Positions 25,675 to 34,649 of a stretch of 64,000 nucleotides of DNA are shown here, in pieces (position 1 is the first letter of the stretch; every line of letters starts with the position of its first letter). Source of the stretch: Paenibacillus phytorum (lineage in GTDB: Bacteria > Bacillota > Bacilli > Paenibacillales > NBRC-103111). Where the stretch lies: contig NZ_WHOA01000241.1 of the NCBI RefSeq assembly GCF_013141715.1, positions 310,001 through 374,000 of the forward strand, written 5' to 3'. Position numbers and translations under genes: made by a program. The notes beneath the pieces are model-generated. The model was not told the DNA's origin, did not search any database, and saw nothing but the letters and a program-made list of their open reading frames with translations.

Positions 25675-26657
25675 ACTTAATACCAGTTGGGGTACTCGGA
25701 ACGGGTAAATATGTACCAGAACGAATTTTAACAAATCAAGAATTGGAAACCATGGTCGAAACGAATGATGAGTGGATCGTGACTAGAACGGGGATTCGTG
25801 AGAGAAGAATAGCTGCCGAAGGACAAGCTACTTCTGATCTTTGTTATGAAGCTGCACTGATTGCTCTAACTAATGCAGGGATTACGGCGGACCAACTTGA
25901 TTTAATTATAGTAGCAACGATTACACCTGATATGGCATTCCCTTCAACGGCATGTATTCTCCAAGAGAAGCTGGGAGCCAAAAAAGCAGCAGCTTTTGAC
26001 TTGTCGGCAGCTTGTTCAGGCTTTGTATATGGACTAGCTAATGCCTCTAACTTCATTGCGACAGGTACATATAAACATGCACTTATCATTGGCGCTGATT
26101 GTTTATCCAAAATTACTGACTATACAGACCGAAACACATGCATTCTTTTTGGCGATGGCGCTGGAGCCGTTGTTATTGGGGAAGTGCCTGAACATAGAGG
26201 TTTCAAATCGTTTGAGTTGGGCGCTGATGGCACAGGAGGTCCGCTCCTGAAAATTGAAGGTGGCGGGTCACGCAATCCTTCCTCTCAAGCATCCATTGAC
26301 CAACGTTTGCACTACATCTACATGGCCGGAGCTGAAGTTTTCAAATTTGCCGTCCGGATCATGGGCAATGCCGCTGATGAAGCGCTGCGCAAAGCAGGCT
26401 GGGAAAAAACAGATATCGATCTGCTCGTACCGCACCAAGCGAATATGAGAATCATTCAAGCTTCTCTAAATCGTCTAGAACTGACTGACGACAAATGCAT
26501 GATCAACCTAGACAAGTACGGCAACATGTCCGCGGCCTCTATCCCGGTAGCTCTCGCTGAAGCGGTTGAGCAGGGCAGATTGAATGAAGGCGACCGTCTC
26601 GTGCTAGTCGGCTTCGGCGGCGGCCTAACATGGGGCGCAGCTGCCTTGGTTTGGTAG
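25671..26657 (+). CDS. fabH: Beta-ketoacyl-ACP synthase III
   Basis: FabH starts fatty-acid synthesis by condensing acetyl-CoA or branched acyl-CoA with malonyl-ACP. The 328-residue protein shows the Cys-His-Asn triad: Cys in DLSAACSGF, His in VPHQANMRI and Asn in KYGNMSAAS. The C-terminal GFGGGLTWGAAALVW is canonical. In B. subtilis the fabH genes are elsewhere, whereas here fabH follows plsX with an ATGA overlap, the arrangement seen in many Clostridia and Paenibacilli. A dispersed inverted repeat separates it from fabD. Confidence 0.96.
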   Translation: MNLIPVGVLGTGKYVPERILTNQELETMVETNDEWIVTRTGIRERRIAAEGQATSDLCYEAALIALTNAGITADQLDLIIVATITPDMAFPSTACILQEKLGAKKAAAFDLSAACSGFVYGLANASNFIATGTYKHALIIGADCLSKITDYTDRNTCILFGDGAGAVVIGEVPEHRGFKSFELGADGTGGPLLKIEGGGSRNPSSQASIDQRLHYIYMAGAEVFKFAVRIMGNAADEALRKAGWEKTDIDLLVPHQANMRIIQASLNRLELTDDKCMINLDKYGNMSAASIPVALAEAVEQGRLNEGDRLVLVGFGGGLTWGAAALVW

Positions 26658-26662
26658 TCTTT

Positions 26663-26755
26663 TACTATCTTTATTATCCCTAAGGCTCAGTAAACAAATT
26701 GAGTGGGCGCTGTTGAAGTAAAGAACTGAAGTACTGAGCCAAGGGGATAGTGTCA
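26663..26755. repeat. Inverted pair of the CACTATCCC-CTCAG repeat between fabH and fabD
   Basis: ATCCCTAAGGCTCAGTA near 26676-26692 is the near reverse complement of TACTGAGCCAAGGGGAT at 26732-26748, with an intervening 39 bases. The right arm continues as AGTG, matching the CACTATCCCC copies at 1810-2270. The unit looks like a small MITE or REP-type element inserted in the lipid cluster. Confidence 0.7.
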
Positions 26756-26859
26756 ATAAGGGCGGTAGAAAAATAGTCGCCTGACAAACAAATGGAATTT
26801 TAAGTAAAAACATATAATTAATTACTGAAAATTATCGCGGAAGGGGATCCTTTTCTCGT

Positions 26860-27810
26860 ATGGGTAAAATAGCATTTGTATTTCCTGGTCAAGGCTCGCA
26901 GTCCGTGGGTATGGGTCAAGATTTATACACGGATCATCCTGCTGCTAGAGCATATTTTGAGCGCGCTGACGAAGCGCTAGGCTTTTCGTTATCTGATCTA
27001 ATCTTCCAGGGTCCAGAGGACCAATTGAAGATCACGTATCACACGCAGCCTGCGCTGCTGACAACAAGCATCGCTTGTCTGGAAGCGTTCAAGGCTGCTG
27101 GCATTAAGCCAGACTATGTCGCTGGACATAGTCTCGGTGAATACAGCGCGCTGGTCGCAGCGGGCGTGCTCGCGTTCGAAGACGCAGTCCGCACCGTGCG
27201 GGCCCGCGGCGAGTTCATGGAACAGGCCGTCCCTGGCGGCCTGGGTGCCATGGCAGCCGTGCTGGGAGCCGAGCGCGAAGCGCTTGCGGAGCTATGCGCG
27301 GCTATCTCAAGCGGCGGCTCCGTCGTGGAGCTCGCCAATGTGAACTGCCCGGGACAGATCGTCGTCTCGGGCAGTAAAGAGGGCGTTGCAGCGGTTGTTG
27401 AACGCTGCAAAGAAGCCGGAGCGAAGCGTGCAATACCGCTCGAGGTGAGCGGGCCTTTTCACTCTTCACTCATGAAACCAGCCTCGCAGCGCCTCGCAGA
27501 GGTGCTTGCGTCGATCGAGATGAGTGATGCAGCCGTGCCCGTTGTGGCCAACGTAACGGCTCGTCCTGTCACGCAGCCTGGCGATATTCGCGGGCTGCTC
27601 GTAGAGCAAGTGTACTCTCCTGTATTATGGGAGGACACCATTGTTTATCTGATCGGCCAAGGCGTCGATACGTTTATTGAGCTTGGCTCGGGAACGGTTC
27701 TCGCAGGTCTGATCAAAAAGGTAGACAAAACGGTGAAAACCGTGTCAATCGGTAGTCTAGAAGCTTTGGAGAAGTACATGCAGGAGGTACACAATCATGT
27801 TAACGGGTAA
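26860..27810 (+). CDS. fabD: Malonyl-CoA:ACP transacylase
   Basis: FabD loads malonate from malonyl-CoA onto acyl carrier protein. The 316-residue protein has the N-terminal FPGQGSQSVGMG, the active-site serine in GHSLGEYSALVAAG and the catalytic His in VSGPFHSSLMKP. The middle third is noticeably GC-rich. The Shine-Dalgarno match (GGAAGGGG) is about 13 bases from ATG 26860, which is longer than usual. It overlaps fabG by 14 bases. A TATAAT at 26813-26818 may provide a promoter after the repeat, but I cannot pair it with a good -35. Confidence 0.96.
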   Translation: MGKIAFVFPGQGSQSVGMGQDLYTDHPAARAYFERADEALGFSLSDLIFQGPEDQLKITYHTQPALLTTSIACLEAFKAAGIKPDYVAGHSLGEYSALVAAGVLAFEDAVRTVRARGEFMEQAVPGGLGAMAAVLGAEREALAELCAAISSGGSVVELANVNCPGQIVVSGSKEGVAAVVERCKEAGAKRAIPLEVSGPFHSSLMKPASQRLAEVLASIEMSDAAVPVVANVTARPVTQPGDIRGLLVEQVYSPVLWEDTIVYLIGQGVDTFIELGSGTVLAGLIKKVDKTVKTVSIGSLEALEKYMQEVHNHVNG

Positions 27811-28537
27811 GGTGGCACTGGTAACTGGGGCATCCCGAGGTATTGGCCGAGCGATTGCTTTGCATTTGGCCGAACATGGCGCTGATGTTGTTGTGAACTA
27901 TGCAGGAAGTGAAGCCGCTGCTGGAGAAGTTGTAGCACAGATTGAAGCGATGGGACGTAAAGCTATTAAGCTGCGTGCTGACGTAAGCAGTTTTCAAGAA
28001 GCTGATGATTTAGTGAAGCAAACACTAGAAAGTTTTGGTAAAATTGATATTCTTGTGAATAATGCTGGCATAACAAGAGACAATTTAATCATGCGGATGA
28101 AGGAAGAAGAGTTCGATCAAGTCATCGCTACGAATCTCAAGGGTGTGTTCAACTGTGTAAAAGCCGTTACTCGCCCGATGATGAAACAGCGTTTCGGTCG
28201 AATTATTAATATATCTTCTGTAGTGGGTGTGCTCGGTAACCCGGGTCAGGCCAACTATGTAGCAGCAAAAGCAGGCGTTATTGGCTTAACCAAAGCGACT
28301 GCGAGAGAACTATCTTCTCGAGGCATTACAGTGAATGCTGTAGCGCCAGGTTTCATTGAAACCGATATGACGGACAAGTTGTCATCCGAGATGCGAGAGC
28401 AAATGCTGAAGCAAATTCCACTGGAGCGCCTTGGCCAACCTGAGGAAATTGCAAAGGTTGTTCGCTTCCTAGCATCAGACGATGCGTCCTACATGACAGG
28501 CCAAACACTCCATGTGGATGGCGGCATGTACATGTAA
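27797..28537 (+). CDS. fabG: 3-oxoacyl-ACP reductase
   Basis: FabG reduces beta-ketoacyl-ACP with NADPH in the elongation cycle. It is a 246-residue short-chain dehydrogenase with TGASRGIG cofactor motif near the N-terminus, NNAG at about 87-90, and the Ser-Tyr-Lys triad in ISSVVGV, NYVAAKAG. The C-terminal TGQTLHVDGGMYM is typical of FabG. AGGAGG lies upstream of ATG 27797 inside the fabD end. acpP follows after a promoter-containing gap. Confidence 0.96.
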   Translation: MLTGKVALVTGASRGIGRAIALHLAEHGADVVVNYAGSEAAAGEVVAQIEAMGRKAIKLRADVSSFQEADDLVKQTLESFGKIDILVNNAGITRDNLIMRMKEEEFDQVIATNLKGVFNCVKAVTRPMMKQRFGRIINISSVVGVLGNPGQANYVAAKAGVIGLTKATARELSSRGITVNAVAPGFIETDMTDKLSSEMREQMLKQIPLERLGQPEEIAKVVRFLASDDASYMTGQTLHVDGGMYM

Positions 28538-28550
28538 GTTTTACCAGAAA

Positions 28551-28600
28551 GAGAATCTCAAAATTGACTACTGGCAATCTGTCAGAGATTCTCGTATAAT
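28551..28600 (+). promoter_or_regulatory. acpP promoter region with nine-base inverted repeat
   Basis: GAGAATCTC (28551-28559) and GAGATTCTC (28585-28593) are perfect reverse complements. The right arm abuts a perfect TATAAT (28595-28600); a weak -35 CTGGCA lies 18 bases upstream of it. The dyad could be an operator or a hairpin covering the promoter; a terminator is unlikely because no T run follows. Confidence 0.5.
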
Positions 28601-28621
28601 ACCAAAGAGGAGGTGAACCGG

Positions 28622-28855
28622 ATGTCCGACGTATTGGATCGTGTTAAACGAATTGTTGTCGATCGTCTAGGGGTTGATGAAGCTGAAGTCACCCTCGAAG
28701 CATCTTTCAAAGAAGATCTAGGTGCTGATTCTCTCGATGTAGTTGAATTAGTAATGGAATTAGAAGATGAGTTCGATTTAGAAATTTCAGATGAAGATGC
28801 TGAGAAGATTACGACTGTAGGAGAAGTTACGAATTACATAAAATCTCATACGTAA
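28622..28855 (+). CDS. acpP: Acyl carrier protein
   Basis: The 77-residue, highly acidic ACP carries growing acyl chains on a phosphopantetheine arm attached to the serine of GADSLDVVELVMELEDEF. ATG 28622 follows AGGAGGTG; an in-frame start at 28613 would overlap that site. It sits between fabG and fabF and has its own promoter, consistent with the high ACP demand of the cell, and is followed by a terminator. Confidence 0.97.
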   Translation: MSDVLDRVKRIVVDRLGVDEAEVTLEASFKEDLGADSLDVVELVMELEDEFDLEISDEDAEKITTVGEVTNYIKSHT

Positions 28856-28865
28856 TAGTCTACCG

Positions 28866-28895
28866 AGTCCCGTTTCTAATCAAGACGGGACTTTC
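28866..28895 (+). terminator. Terminator after acpP
   Basis: AGTCCCGT pairs perfectly with ACGGGACT, followed by a T-rich tail (TTCTCT). Confidence 0.65.
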
Positions 28896-28949
28896 TCTCC
28901 ATTTTCAAACAATAAAAAATGATGCTTTACTACATAGAAGGTGGTACAA

Positions 28950-30185
28950 ATGAACAGAGTTGTAATTACAGGTATGGGCGTAGTTACTGCCCTTGGTCAA
29001 GATTTAGAAACGTTTTGGGGCAATCTGACTTCCGGTCAATCCGGAATCAGTTTGATCGAGAATTTTGATGTAAGCGAGTATCCGACTCGTATTGCTGCTG
29101 AGGTTAAAGATTTTAATATTGAGAATTATGTAGATCGTAAGGATTCACGTCGGATGGACCGTTTCGTTCAATTCGCTGTAGCTGGTGCGATTAATGCGTT
29201 AAAAGACGCGAACTTGAATGTGAAGGAAGATACGGATCCTGAACGCGTGGGTGTATCGGTTGGATCAGGAATTGGCGGTTTGAACACATGGGAAGAACAG
29301 CATAGAATTCTTTTGGAGAAGGGTCCAAAACGTGTATCTCCCTTCTTTATTCCGATGATGATTGCGAATATGGCGTCTGGTCAAGTTTCAATGATTACAG
29401 GGGCAAAAGGACCGAACTCCACGGCTGTTACGGCCTGTGCGACAGGTACACACTCCATTGGTGATTCGTTCAAAATGATTCAACGTGGTGATGCTGACGT
29501 AATGATCTGCGGTGGTGCTGAAGCAACGATTACACCAATTGGTGTAGCTGGCTTCTGTGCATTGCGTGCCATGTCAACTCGTAATGAAGAGCCTCACTTG
29601 GCTAGCCGCCCGTTTGATACAGACCGCGATGGTTTTGTCATGGGCGAAGGAGCAGGCGTGATGATTTTGGAATCGCTTGAACATGCGCAGAAGCGTGGGG
29701 CACGCATCTATGCCGAAGTGATTGGCTATGGGATGAGCGGTGATGCTTATCACATGACAGATCCAGATCCGGACGGGGCAGCACGTTGTATGGTCAAAGC
29801 AATTAAAGATGCGGGCATTAGCCCAGAGTCGATTTCTTACATTAATGCTCATGGAACTTCTACGTCAGTAGGAGATAGATCGGAAACTACGGCTATTAAG
29901 AAAGCTTTAGGCGAACATGCCTACAAAGTAGCTGTTAGCTCGACGAAATCAATGACGGGCCATTTACTTGGCGCTGCAGGCGGTGTAGAAGCTGTTATCT
30001 GTGGTTTAACCATTTCTAATAGTTTGATTGCACCAACAATCAATTTGGTCAACCAGGACCCTGGGTGTGATTTGGATTATGTGCCAAACACAGCTCGTGA
30101 AGCAAAGGTAGACATTGCGATGTCGAACTCGTTTGGCTTTGGTGGACATAATGCAACGATTATCTTGAAAAGGTTTGAAGCATAA
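28950..30185 (+). CDS. fabF: Beta-ketoacyl-ACP synthase II
   Basis: FabF elongates acyl-ACP with malonyl-ACP. The 411-residue protein has the active-site Cys in TACATGTHSIG, the two histidines in NAHGTSTSVGD and TKSMTGHLLGAAG, and the C-terminal SNSFGFGGHNAT loop. ATG 28950 follows AGAAGGTGG; the frame's earlier GTG overlaps that site. In B. subtilis fabF is paired with fabH elsewhere on the chromosome, but here it closes the fab cluster just before rnc. Confidence 0.96.
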   Translation: MNRVVITGMGVVTALGQDLETFWGNLTSGQSGISLIENFDVSEYPTRIAAEVKDFNIENYVDRKDSRRMDRFVQFAVAGAINALKDANLNVKEDTDPERVGVSVGSGIGGLNTWEEQHRILLEKGPKRVSPFFIPMMIANMASGQVSMITGAKGPNSTAVTACATGTHSIGDSFKMIQRGDADVMICGGAEATITPIGVAGFCALRAMSTRNEEPHLASRPFDTDRDGFVMGEGAGVMILESLEHAQKRGARIYAEVIGYGMSGDAYHMTDPDPDGAARCMVKAIKDAGISPESISYINAHGTSTSVGDRSETTAIKKALGEHAYKVAVSSTKSMTGHLLGAAGGVEAVICGLTISNSLIAPTINLVNQDPGCDLDYVPNTAREAKVDIAMSNSFGFGGHNATIILKRFEA

Positions 30186-30246
30186 TTTGCCTTCCTACGA
30201 AGAAAGATAACGGAATATCATTCTCTCTGGGTGGTGAATAAAGGCA

Positions 30247-30948
30247 ATGAACCGTGATATTAAAGAACTGCAGCAGCGAATAGGGATTACATTTCGGAAA
30301 AAAGAGCTGCTTCAGCAAGCTTTTACCCATTCTTCTTATGTCAATGAACATCGTATTGCTGGGCATAAAGATAACGAGCGTCTGGAGTTTCTAGGGGATG
30401 CTGTCCTTGAACTAACGGTTTCGGAATTTTTATATGATTCTTATCCAGGGCGTTCAGAAGGTGAATTGACGAAGCTCAGAGCGTCTATCGTTTGTGAGCC
30501 GTCACTCGTTACGTTCGCTGAAGATTTGGATTTCGGTGCTTTTGTATTACTCGGTAAAGGGGAAGAGTTAACTGGAGGGCGGTCACGCCCGGCGCTCCTT
30601 GCCGACGTTTTCGAGTCCTTTGTTGGAGCTTTATATCTTGATCAAGGCTTGGATATCGTAAAAGGTTTTCTCAAAAAGCACGTTTTCGCAAAAATCTCTA
30701 GTGAAGGTAAGCTGCTAATTATTGATTACAAGACTCTACTGCAGGAGCATACCCAACATCACAATATGGGTTCATTGGAATACCGCATTGTGAATGAACG
30801 TGGGCCAGCTCATGAACGTGAGTTTGTAGCTGAAGTGCACATGGATGCCGACATTCTGGGAACCGGAGCAGGACGTTCCAAGAAAGAAGCGGAACAGCAG
30901 GCTGCTGCTGGGGCTTTGTCGAAATTGAATGTGACCGTTCAGCGGTAA
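30247..30948 (+). CDS. rnc: Ribonuclease III
   Basis: RNase III cuts double-stranded RNA, including rRNA precursors. The 233-residue protein has the catalytic signature NERLEFLGDAVLEL, a second acidic cluster in LADVFESFVGALYLD, and a C-terminal double-stranded RNA-binding domain ending GRSKKEAEQQAAAGAL. GGGTGGTG precedes ATG 30247. The order rnc-smc-ftsY is conserved across Bacillales; a terminator separates it from smc here. Confidence 0.96.
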   Translation: MNRDIKELQQRIGITFRKKELLQQAFTHSSYVNEHRIAGHKDNERLEFLGDAVLELTVSEFLYDSYPGRSEGELTKLRASIVCEPSLVTFAEDLDFGAFVLLGKGEELTGGRSRPALLADVFESFVGALYLDQGLDIVKGFLKKHVFAKISSEGKLLIIDYKTLLQEHTQHHNMGSLEYRIVNERGPAHEREFVAEVHMDADILGTGAGRSKKEAEQQAAAGALSKLNVTVQR

Positions 30949-30965
30949 TGCATATGGCTTAAAGG

Positions 30966-30993
30966 GGCGGCTGCGGCCGCCTTTTTGTTTTTT
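30966..30993 (+). terminator. Terminator between rnc and smc
   Basis: GGCGGC pairs with GCCGCC across a TGCG loop, followed by TTTTTG and a further T run. Confidence 0.8.
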
Positions 30994-31042
30994 TCTCTTA
31001 TTTTTATAAGGGATATGTTACAATAATTTTTGAGGTGAGACC

Positions 31043-34000
31043 ATGTTTTTGAAACGGATTGAATTATCCGGGTTTAAGTCTTTCGCAGACCGTACGGAAC
31101 TGGAATTTGTACGCGGTATTACCGCGGTTGTAGGCCCTAACGGCAGTGGAAAAAGCAATATTTCAGACGGTATCCGCTGGGTATTAGGTGAGCAAAGTGC
31201 AAAGTCCTTACGTGGCGGTAAAATGGAAGATGTTATTTTTGCAGGCAGTGATGCGCGCCGAGCTGTCAATTATGGGGAAGTCTCTTTGACGCTTGATAAT
31301 ACGTCGCAATCGCTTCCACTTGATTTCAATGAAGTGACGGTTACTCGCAGAGTGCATCGCAGTGGGGAAAGTGAGTATTTAATTAATAAGCAGCCCTGCC
31401 GCTTGAAAGATATAACGGAATTGTTCATGGATACGGGGATAGGGAAAGAAGCTTATTCGATTATTGGACAAGGTCGTATTGAAGAAATTTTAAGTACGAA
31501 ATCCGAAGATCGTCGAGGGATCTTTGAAGAGGCTTCGGGGATTGTTAAATATAAATCGCGTAAACGTGAAGCTGAGAAGAAATTGAGTGATACCGAGCAA
31601 AATTTGCTGCGGATTCACGACTTGGTTTCTGAGCTTGAGGATCAAATTGAACCGCTTCGCGAGCAGTCAGAGAAGGCGATTCGTTATAAAGAGCTTCGGG
31701 AGACGCTCAAAAGCAGTGAGATTGCGATGTATGTACATCAGATTGATCAGATTTATATTTCATGGAACGATTCGAAGCAGCTGCTAGAGAAGCTAGTCAA
31801 GGAACAAACAGAGCTTTCGACGATTGTGAATCAGCATGATGCTCATTTGGAGAAGCATCGATGGGAAACTCGCAGGCTAGAGGAGGAGCTGGAAAAGCTT
31901 CAAGAAAGTTTACTCCAGCTGAGCGAAGATTTCGAGAAGTGCGAAGGGCATGGCGAAGTGCTCAAAGAGCGTAATAAGAATTACGTGGCTAATCATCAGC
32001 AACTAAGCACTACAATCGCTATGCAAGAGCAGCGTAAAATAGATAAAGAAGATGAGCTCAGCCAGCAGCGGGAGAAAATCATCCAAATTGGCGCCCAGCT
32101 ATTTGAGTTTCAAGCGAAGCTGACCGCGGAAGAACAGCGGTTACTTGGGGTTAATGGTGGTATTAGCTCTTCGCCTGAAGATCAATTGAAGGGCGAATTG
32201 CTGGAAACGCTGAACCGAATGGCTCAGGCAAGGAACGAGATTCGTTACGCTGAGCAGCAAACGGAAAGTATCGGTCGTCGTTTGGAAAGGCTTGATGAAG
32301 AACGTCAGAAATGGGCGGAACAGCGCGAGAAGATTTCGATCCGTAAGCAAGAGTTGACGGCTAAATTAGAACAAACGGTTAGTGAAATTGAGAATGAAAG
32401 ACAAAGGTATGTACAGTTAACCCAAAGCTTGAAAAGCAAGCAAGGGTTGCTCGATGAAGCACAAGGCATGGTCCGCAAATGGGAGCAGAAGCTGGATGCG
32501 TTGACCTCCCGCCGCGACACGATGAAAGAGATGGCCAACGATTACGATGGCTTCATGCAAGGTGTTAAAGAAGTTCTTAAAGCGAAGAGTCGTAAGGATT
32601 TGCGTGGTATTCGCGGGGCCGTAGCCGAGCTTGTTAAGGTGCCTGCAGACGTTGAGATTGCGATTGAGACGGCGCTCGGCGGCGCCTTGCAAAATATCGT
32701 TGTCGAGACCGAAGCGGATGGCCGTGAAGCCATTGCCTTCTTGAAGCGACGTCAAATGGGACGAGCTACGTTCCTGCCTATGAATGTTATTCGCGGACGC
32801 TCGATTTCCGATAGTGAGCTTAGTTCTTTGAAATCTTCCAAAGGTTTTGTCGGCCTTGCGGTTGATCTTGTTTCATTTGAGTCCACTTACCAGAACATCT
32901 TCTCAAGCCTGCTTGGGAATGTTGTAGTGGCGCAGAGTCTAGAAGATGCGAATCATATTGCTGCTAAAGCACAGTATCGCTATCGGGTTGTGACGCTGGA
33001 AGGTGACGTTGTGAACCCTGGTGGTTCGATGACAGGCGGAAGCTTGCAGAAGAAATCGACGAATCTGCTTGGACGTCAACGTCAAATTGAGGAGCTAGAT
33101 CAGGAGATTAAAACTTCTGAGCAGCAGCTCAGCGGTTTGCGCAGCCAATCCAGCGTGATGAAGCGCGAGATCACGGATGATATGATGACGATCGAACAGC
33201 TGCGTCAGCAGGGTGAGCAGAAACGTATCACCGAGCAGCAAATTAGGGCAGAATTGAATCCACTTGAGTCCGAAAGCCGTACGGTTGAAGAACAGCTAAC
33301 GCTGGATAGTCAAGATCGAGGTTCGCTGCTTGAAGAGAAGGCCGATCTTGGACGGAAAAAAGTCGAGTCCGAAGCAGCGCTGGCTGAACTACAGGAAGAA
33401 GAAGCTTCTTTACAGAAAGCGATTCGCGATGCCGAGCACTCCCGTAAAGCGAGTGAGTCGGAGAAGGAAGAACTACAAAGCCAGTTGACGGATTTGAAAG
33501 TCAAGGTGGCTTCCATTTCACAAGAGAAACAGTCACTCCAAGATCAACAGCGTCGACTTCAGCAGGATCTCGGCGAAGCTGAGCGGGAAATGGAAATGAA
33601 CCGCGGTCTGCTTGAGCAGTTGGTGCAAGATATGGCAGCGCTTGATCAAGAGACTGTACTTCAAGTTGAATTACTTAATGATCTCAAAATCAAGAAGCAG
33701 CAATGCTCAGAAAACATTGATTTCAAACGTGCTGAGCGAACGGATTGGTTACATAAGCTCGAGCAAGAAGAGAATGAAACCCGGACGCAACGAATTCAGT
33801 TGAAACAGGTTGAAGAGAGTCTGCATCAAACTGAGGTTCGTGTGACTCGATTGGATGTTGAGCTAGAAAACCTGCTGAAGAAGCTAGGGGAAGAATATGA
33901 GCTTAGCTATGAGTTAGCAAAAGAGCGCTATCCAGTTCCTGAGGATATCCAAGGTACACAGGGCAAAGTGCGTGAACTTAAACGCGAAATCGCTTCGCTT

Positions 34001-34618
34001 GGTGATGTGAACCTCGGTGCTATTGAAGAATATGCGCGGGTCTCTGAGCGCTATGAATTCTTAGACTCCCAGAAAAATGACTTGATCGAAGCAAAAACAA
34101 CGCTTTATCAGGTCATCCGTGAAATGGATCAAGAAATGTCCAAACGATTTAAGACCACCTTTGATGCGATTCGCTCGCACTTTGGCGTCGTATTTGCTAA
34201 ATTGTTTGGCGGTGGCCGTGCGGATTTGATTCTATCTGAGCCGGAGAATATGCTGGATACAGGTATTGAGATCGTTGCACAACCGCCTGGCAAAAAGCTG
34301 CAAAATCTTCAGCTTCTTTCCGGTGGAGAGCGCGCTCTCACAGCGATTGCGCTGCTATTCTCGATTATCCGCGTAAAACCGGTTCCATTCTGCGTACTAG
34401 ATGAGGTAGAAGCTGCTTTGGACGAAGCGAACGTATCTCGTTTTGCCGAATACTTGCGTGAGTTCTCTGAAATGACGCAATTTATCGTAGTTACGCACCG
34501 TAAGGGGACGATGGAGGAAGCGGATGTGCTGTATGGGGTAACGATGCAAGAGGGCGGTGTTTCCAAGCTCGTTTCCGTTCGTTTAGAGGATGAAGAAGCC
34601 GCCATGTCTGCATCATAA
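31043..34618 (+). CDS. smc: Chromosome segregation and condensation protein SMC
   Basis: SMC is the core ATPase of the bacterial condensin and works with ScpA and ScpB. The 1191-residue protein has the N-terminal Walker A GPNGSGKSNISDGIRWVLGE, two long coiled coils (about 165-500 and 670-1020), a hinge near 510-660 (GGALQNIVVETEADGREAI), and the C-terminal LLSGGERALTAIALLF signature with Walker B FCVLDEVEAALDEANV. GAGGTGAG precedes ATG 31043. ftsY starts 31 bases after its stop, as in Bacillus. Confidence 0.97.
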   Translation: MFLKRIELSGFKSFADRTELEFVRGITAVVGPNGSGKSNISDGIRWVLGEQSAKSLRGGKMEDVIFAGSDARRAVNYGEVSLTLDNTSQSLPLDFNEVTVTRRVHRSGESEYLINKQPCRLKDITELFMDTGIGKEAYSIIGQGRIEEILSTKSEDRRGIFEEASGIVKYKSRKREAEKKLSDTEQNLLRIHDLVSELEDQIEPLREQSEKAIRYKELRETLKSSEIAMYVHQIDQIYISWNDSKQLLEKLVKEQTELSTIVNQHDAHLEKHRWETRRLEEELEKLQESLLQLSEDFEKCEGHGEVLKERNKNYVANHQQLSTTIAMQEQRKIDKEDELSQQREKIIQIGAQLFEFQAKLTAEEQRLLGVNGGISSSPEDQLKGELLETLNRMAQARNEIRYAEQQTESIGRRLERLDEERQKWAEQREKISIRKQELTAKLEQTVSEIENERQRYVQLTQSLKSKQGLLDEAQGMVRKWEQKLDALTSRRDTMKEMANDYDGFMQGVKEVLKAKSRKDLRGIRGAVAELVKVPADVEIAIETALGGALQNIVVETEADGREAIAFLKRRQMGRATFLPMNVIRGRSISDSELSSLKSSKGFVGLAVDLVSFESTYQNIFSSLLGNVVVAQSLEDANHIAAKAQYRYRVVTLEGDVVNPGGSMTGGSLQKKSTNLLGRQRQIEELDQEIKTSEQQLSGLRSQSSVMKREITDDMMTIEQLRQQGEQKRITEQQIRAELNPLESESRTVEEQLTLDSQDRGSLLEEKADLGRKKVESEAALAELQEEEASLQKAIRDAEHSRKASESEKEELQSQLTDLKVKVASISQEKQSLQDQQRRLQQDLGEAEREMEMNRGLLEQLVQDMAALDQETVLQVELLNDLKIKKQQCSENIDFKRAERTDWLHKLEQEENETRTQRIQLKQVEESLHQTEVRVTRLDVELENLLKKLGEEYELSYELAKERYPVPEDIQGTQGKVRELKREIASLGDVNLGAIEEYARVSERYEFLDSQKNDLIEAKTTLYQVIREMDQEMSKRFKTTFDAIRSHFGVVFAKLFGGGRADLILSEPENMLDTGIEIVAQPPGKKLQNLQLLSGGERALTAIALLFSIIRVKPVPFCVLDEVEAALDEANVSRFAEYLREFSEMTQFIVVTHRKGTMEEADVLYGVTMQEGGVSKLVSVRLEDEEAAMSAS

Positions 34619-34649
34619 TTAGTTGAATGTTATTTTATTAGGAGGAACC

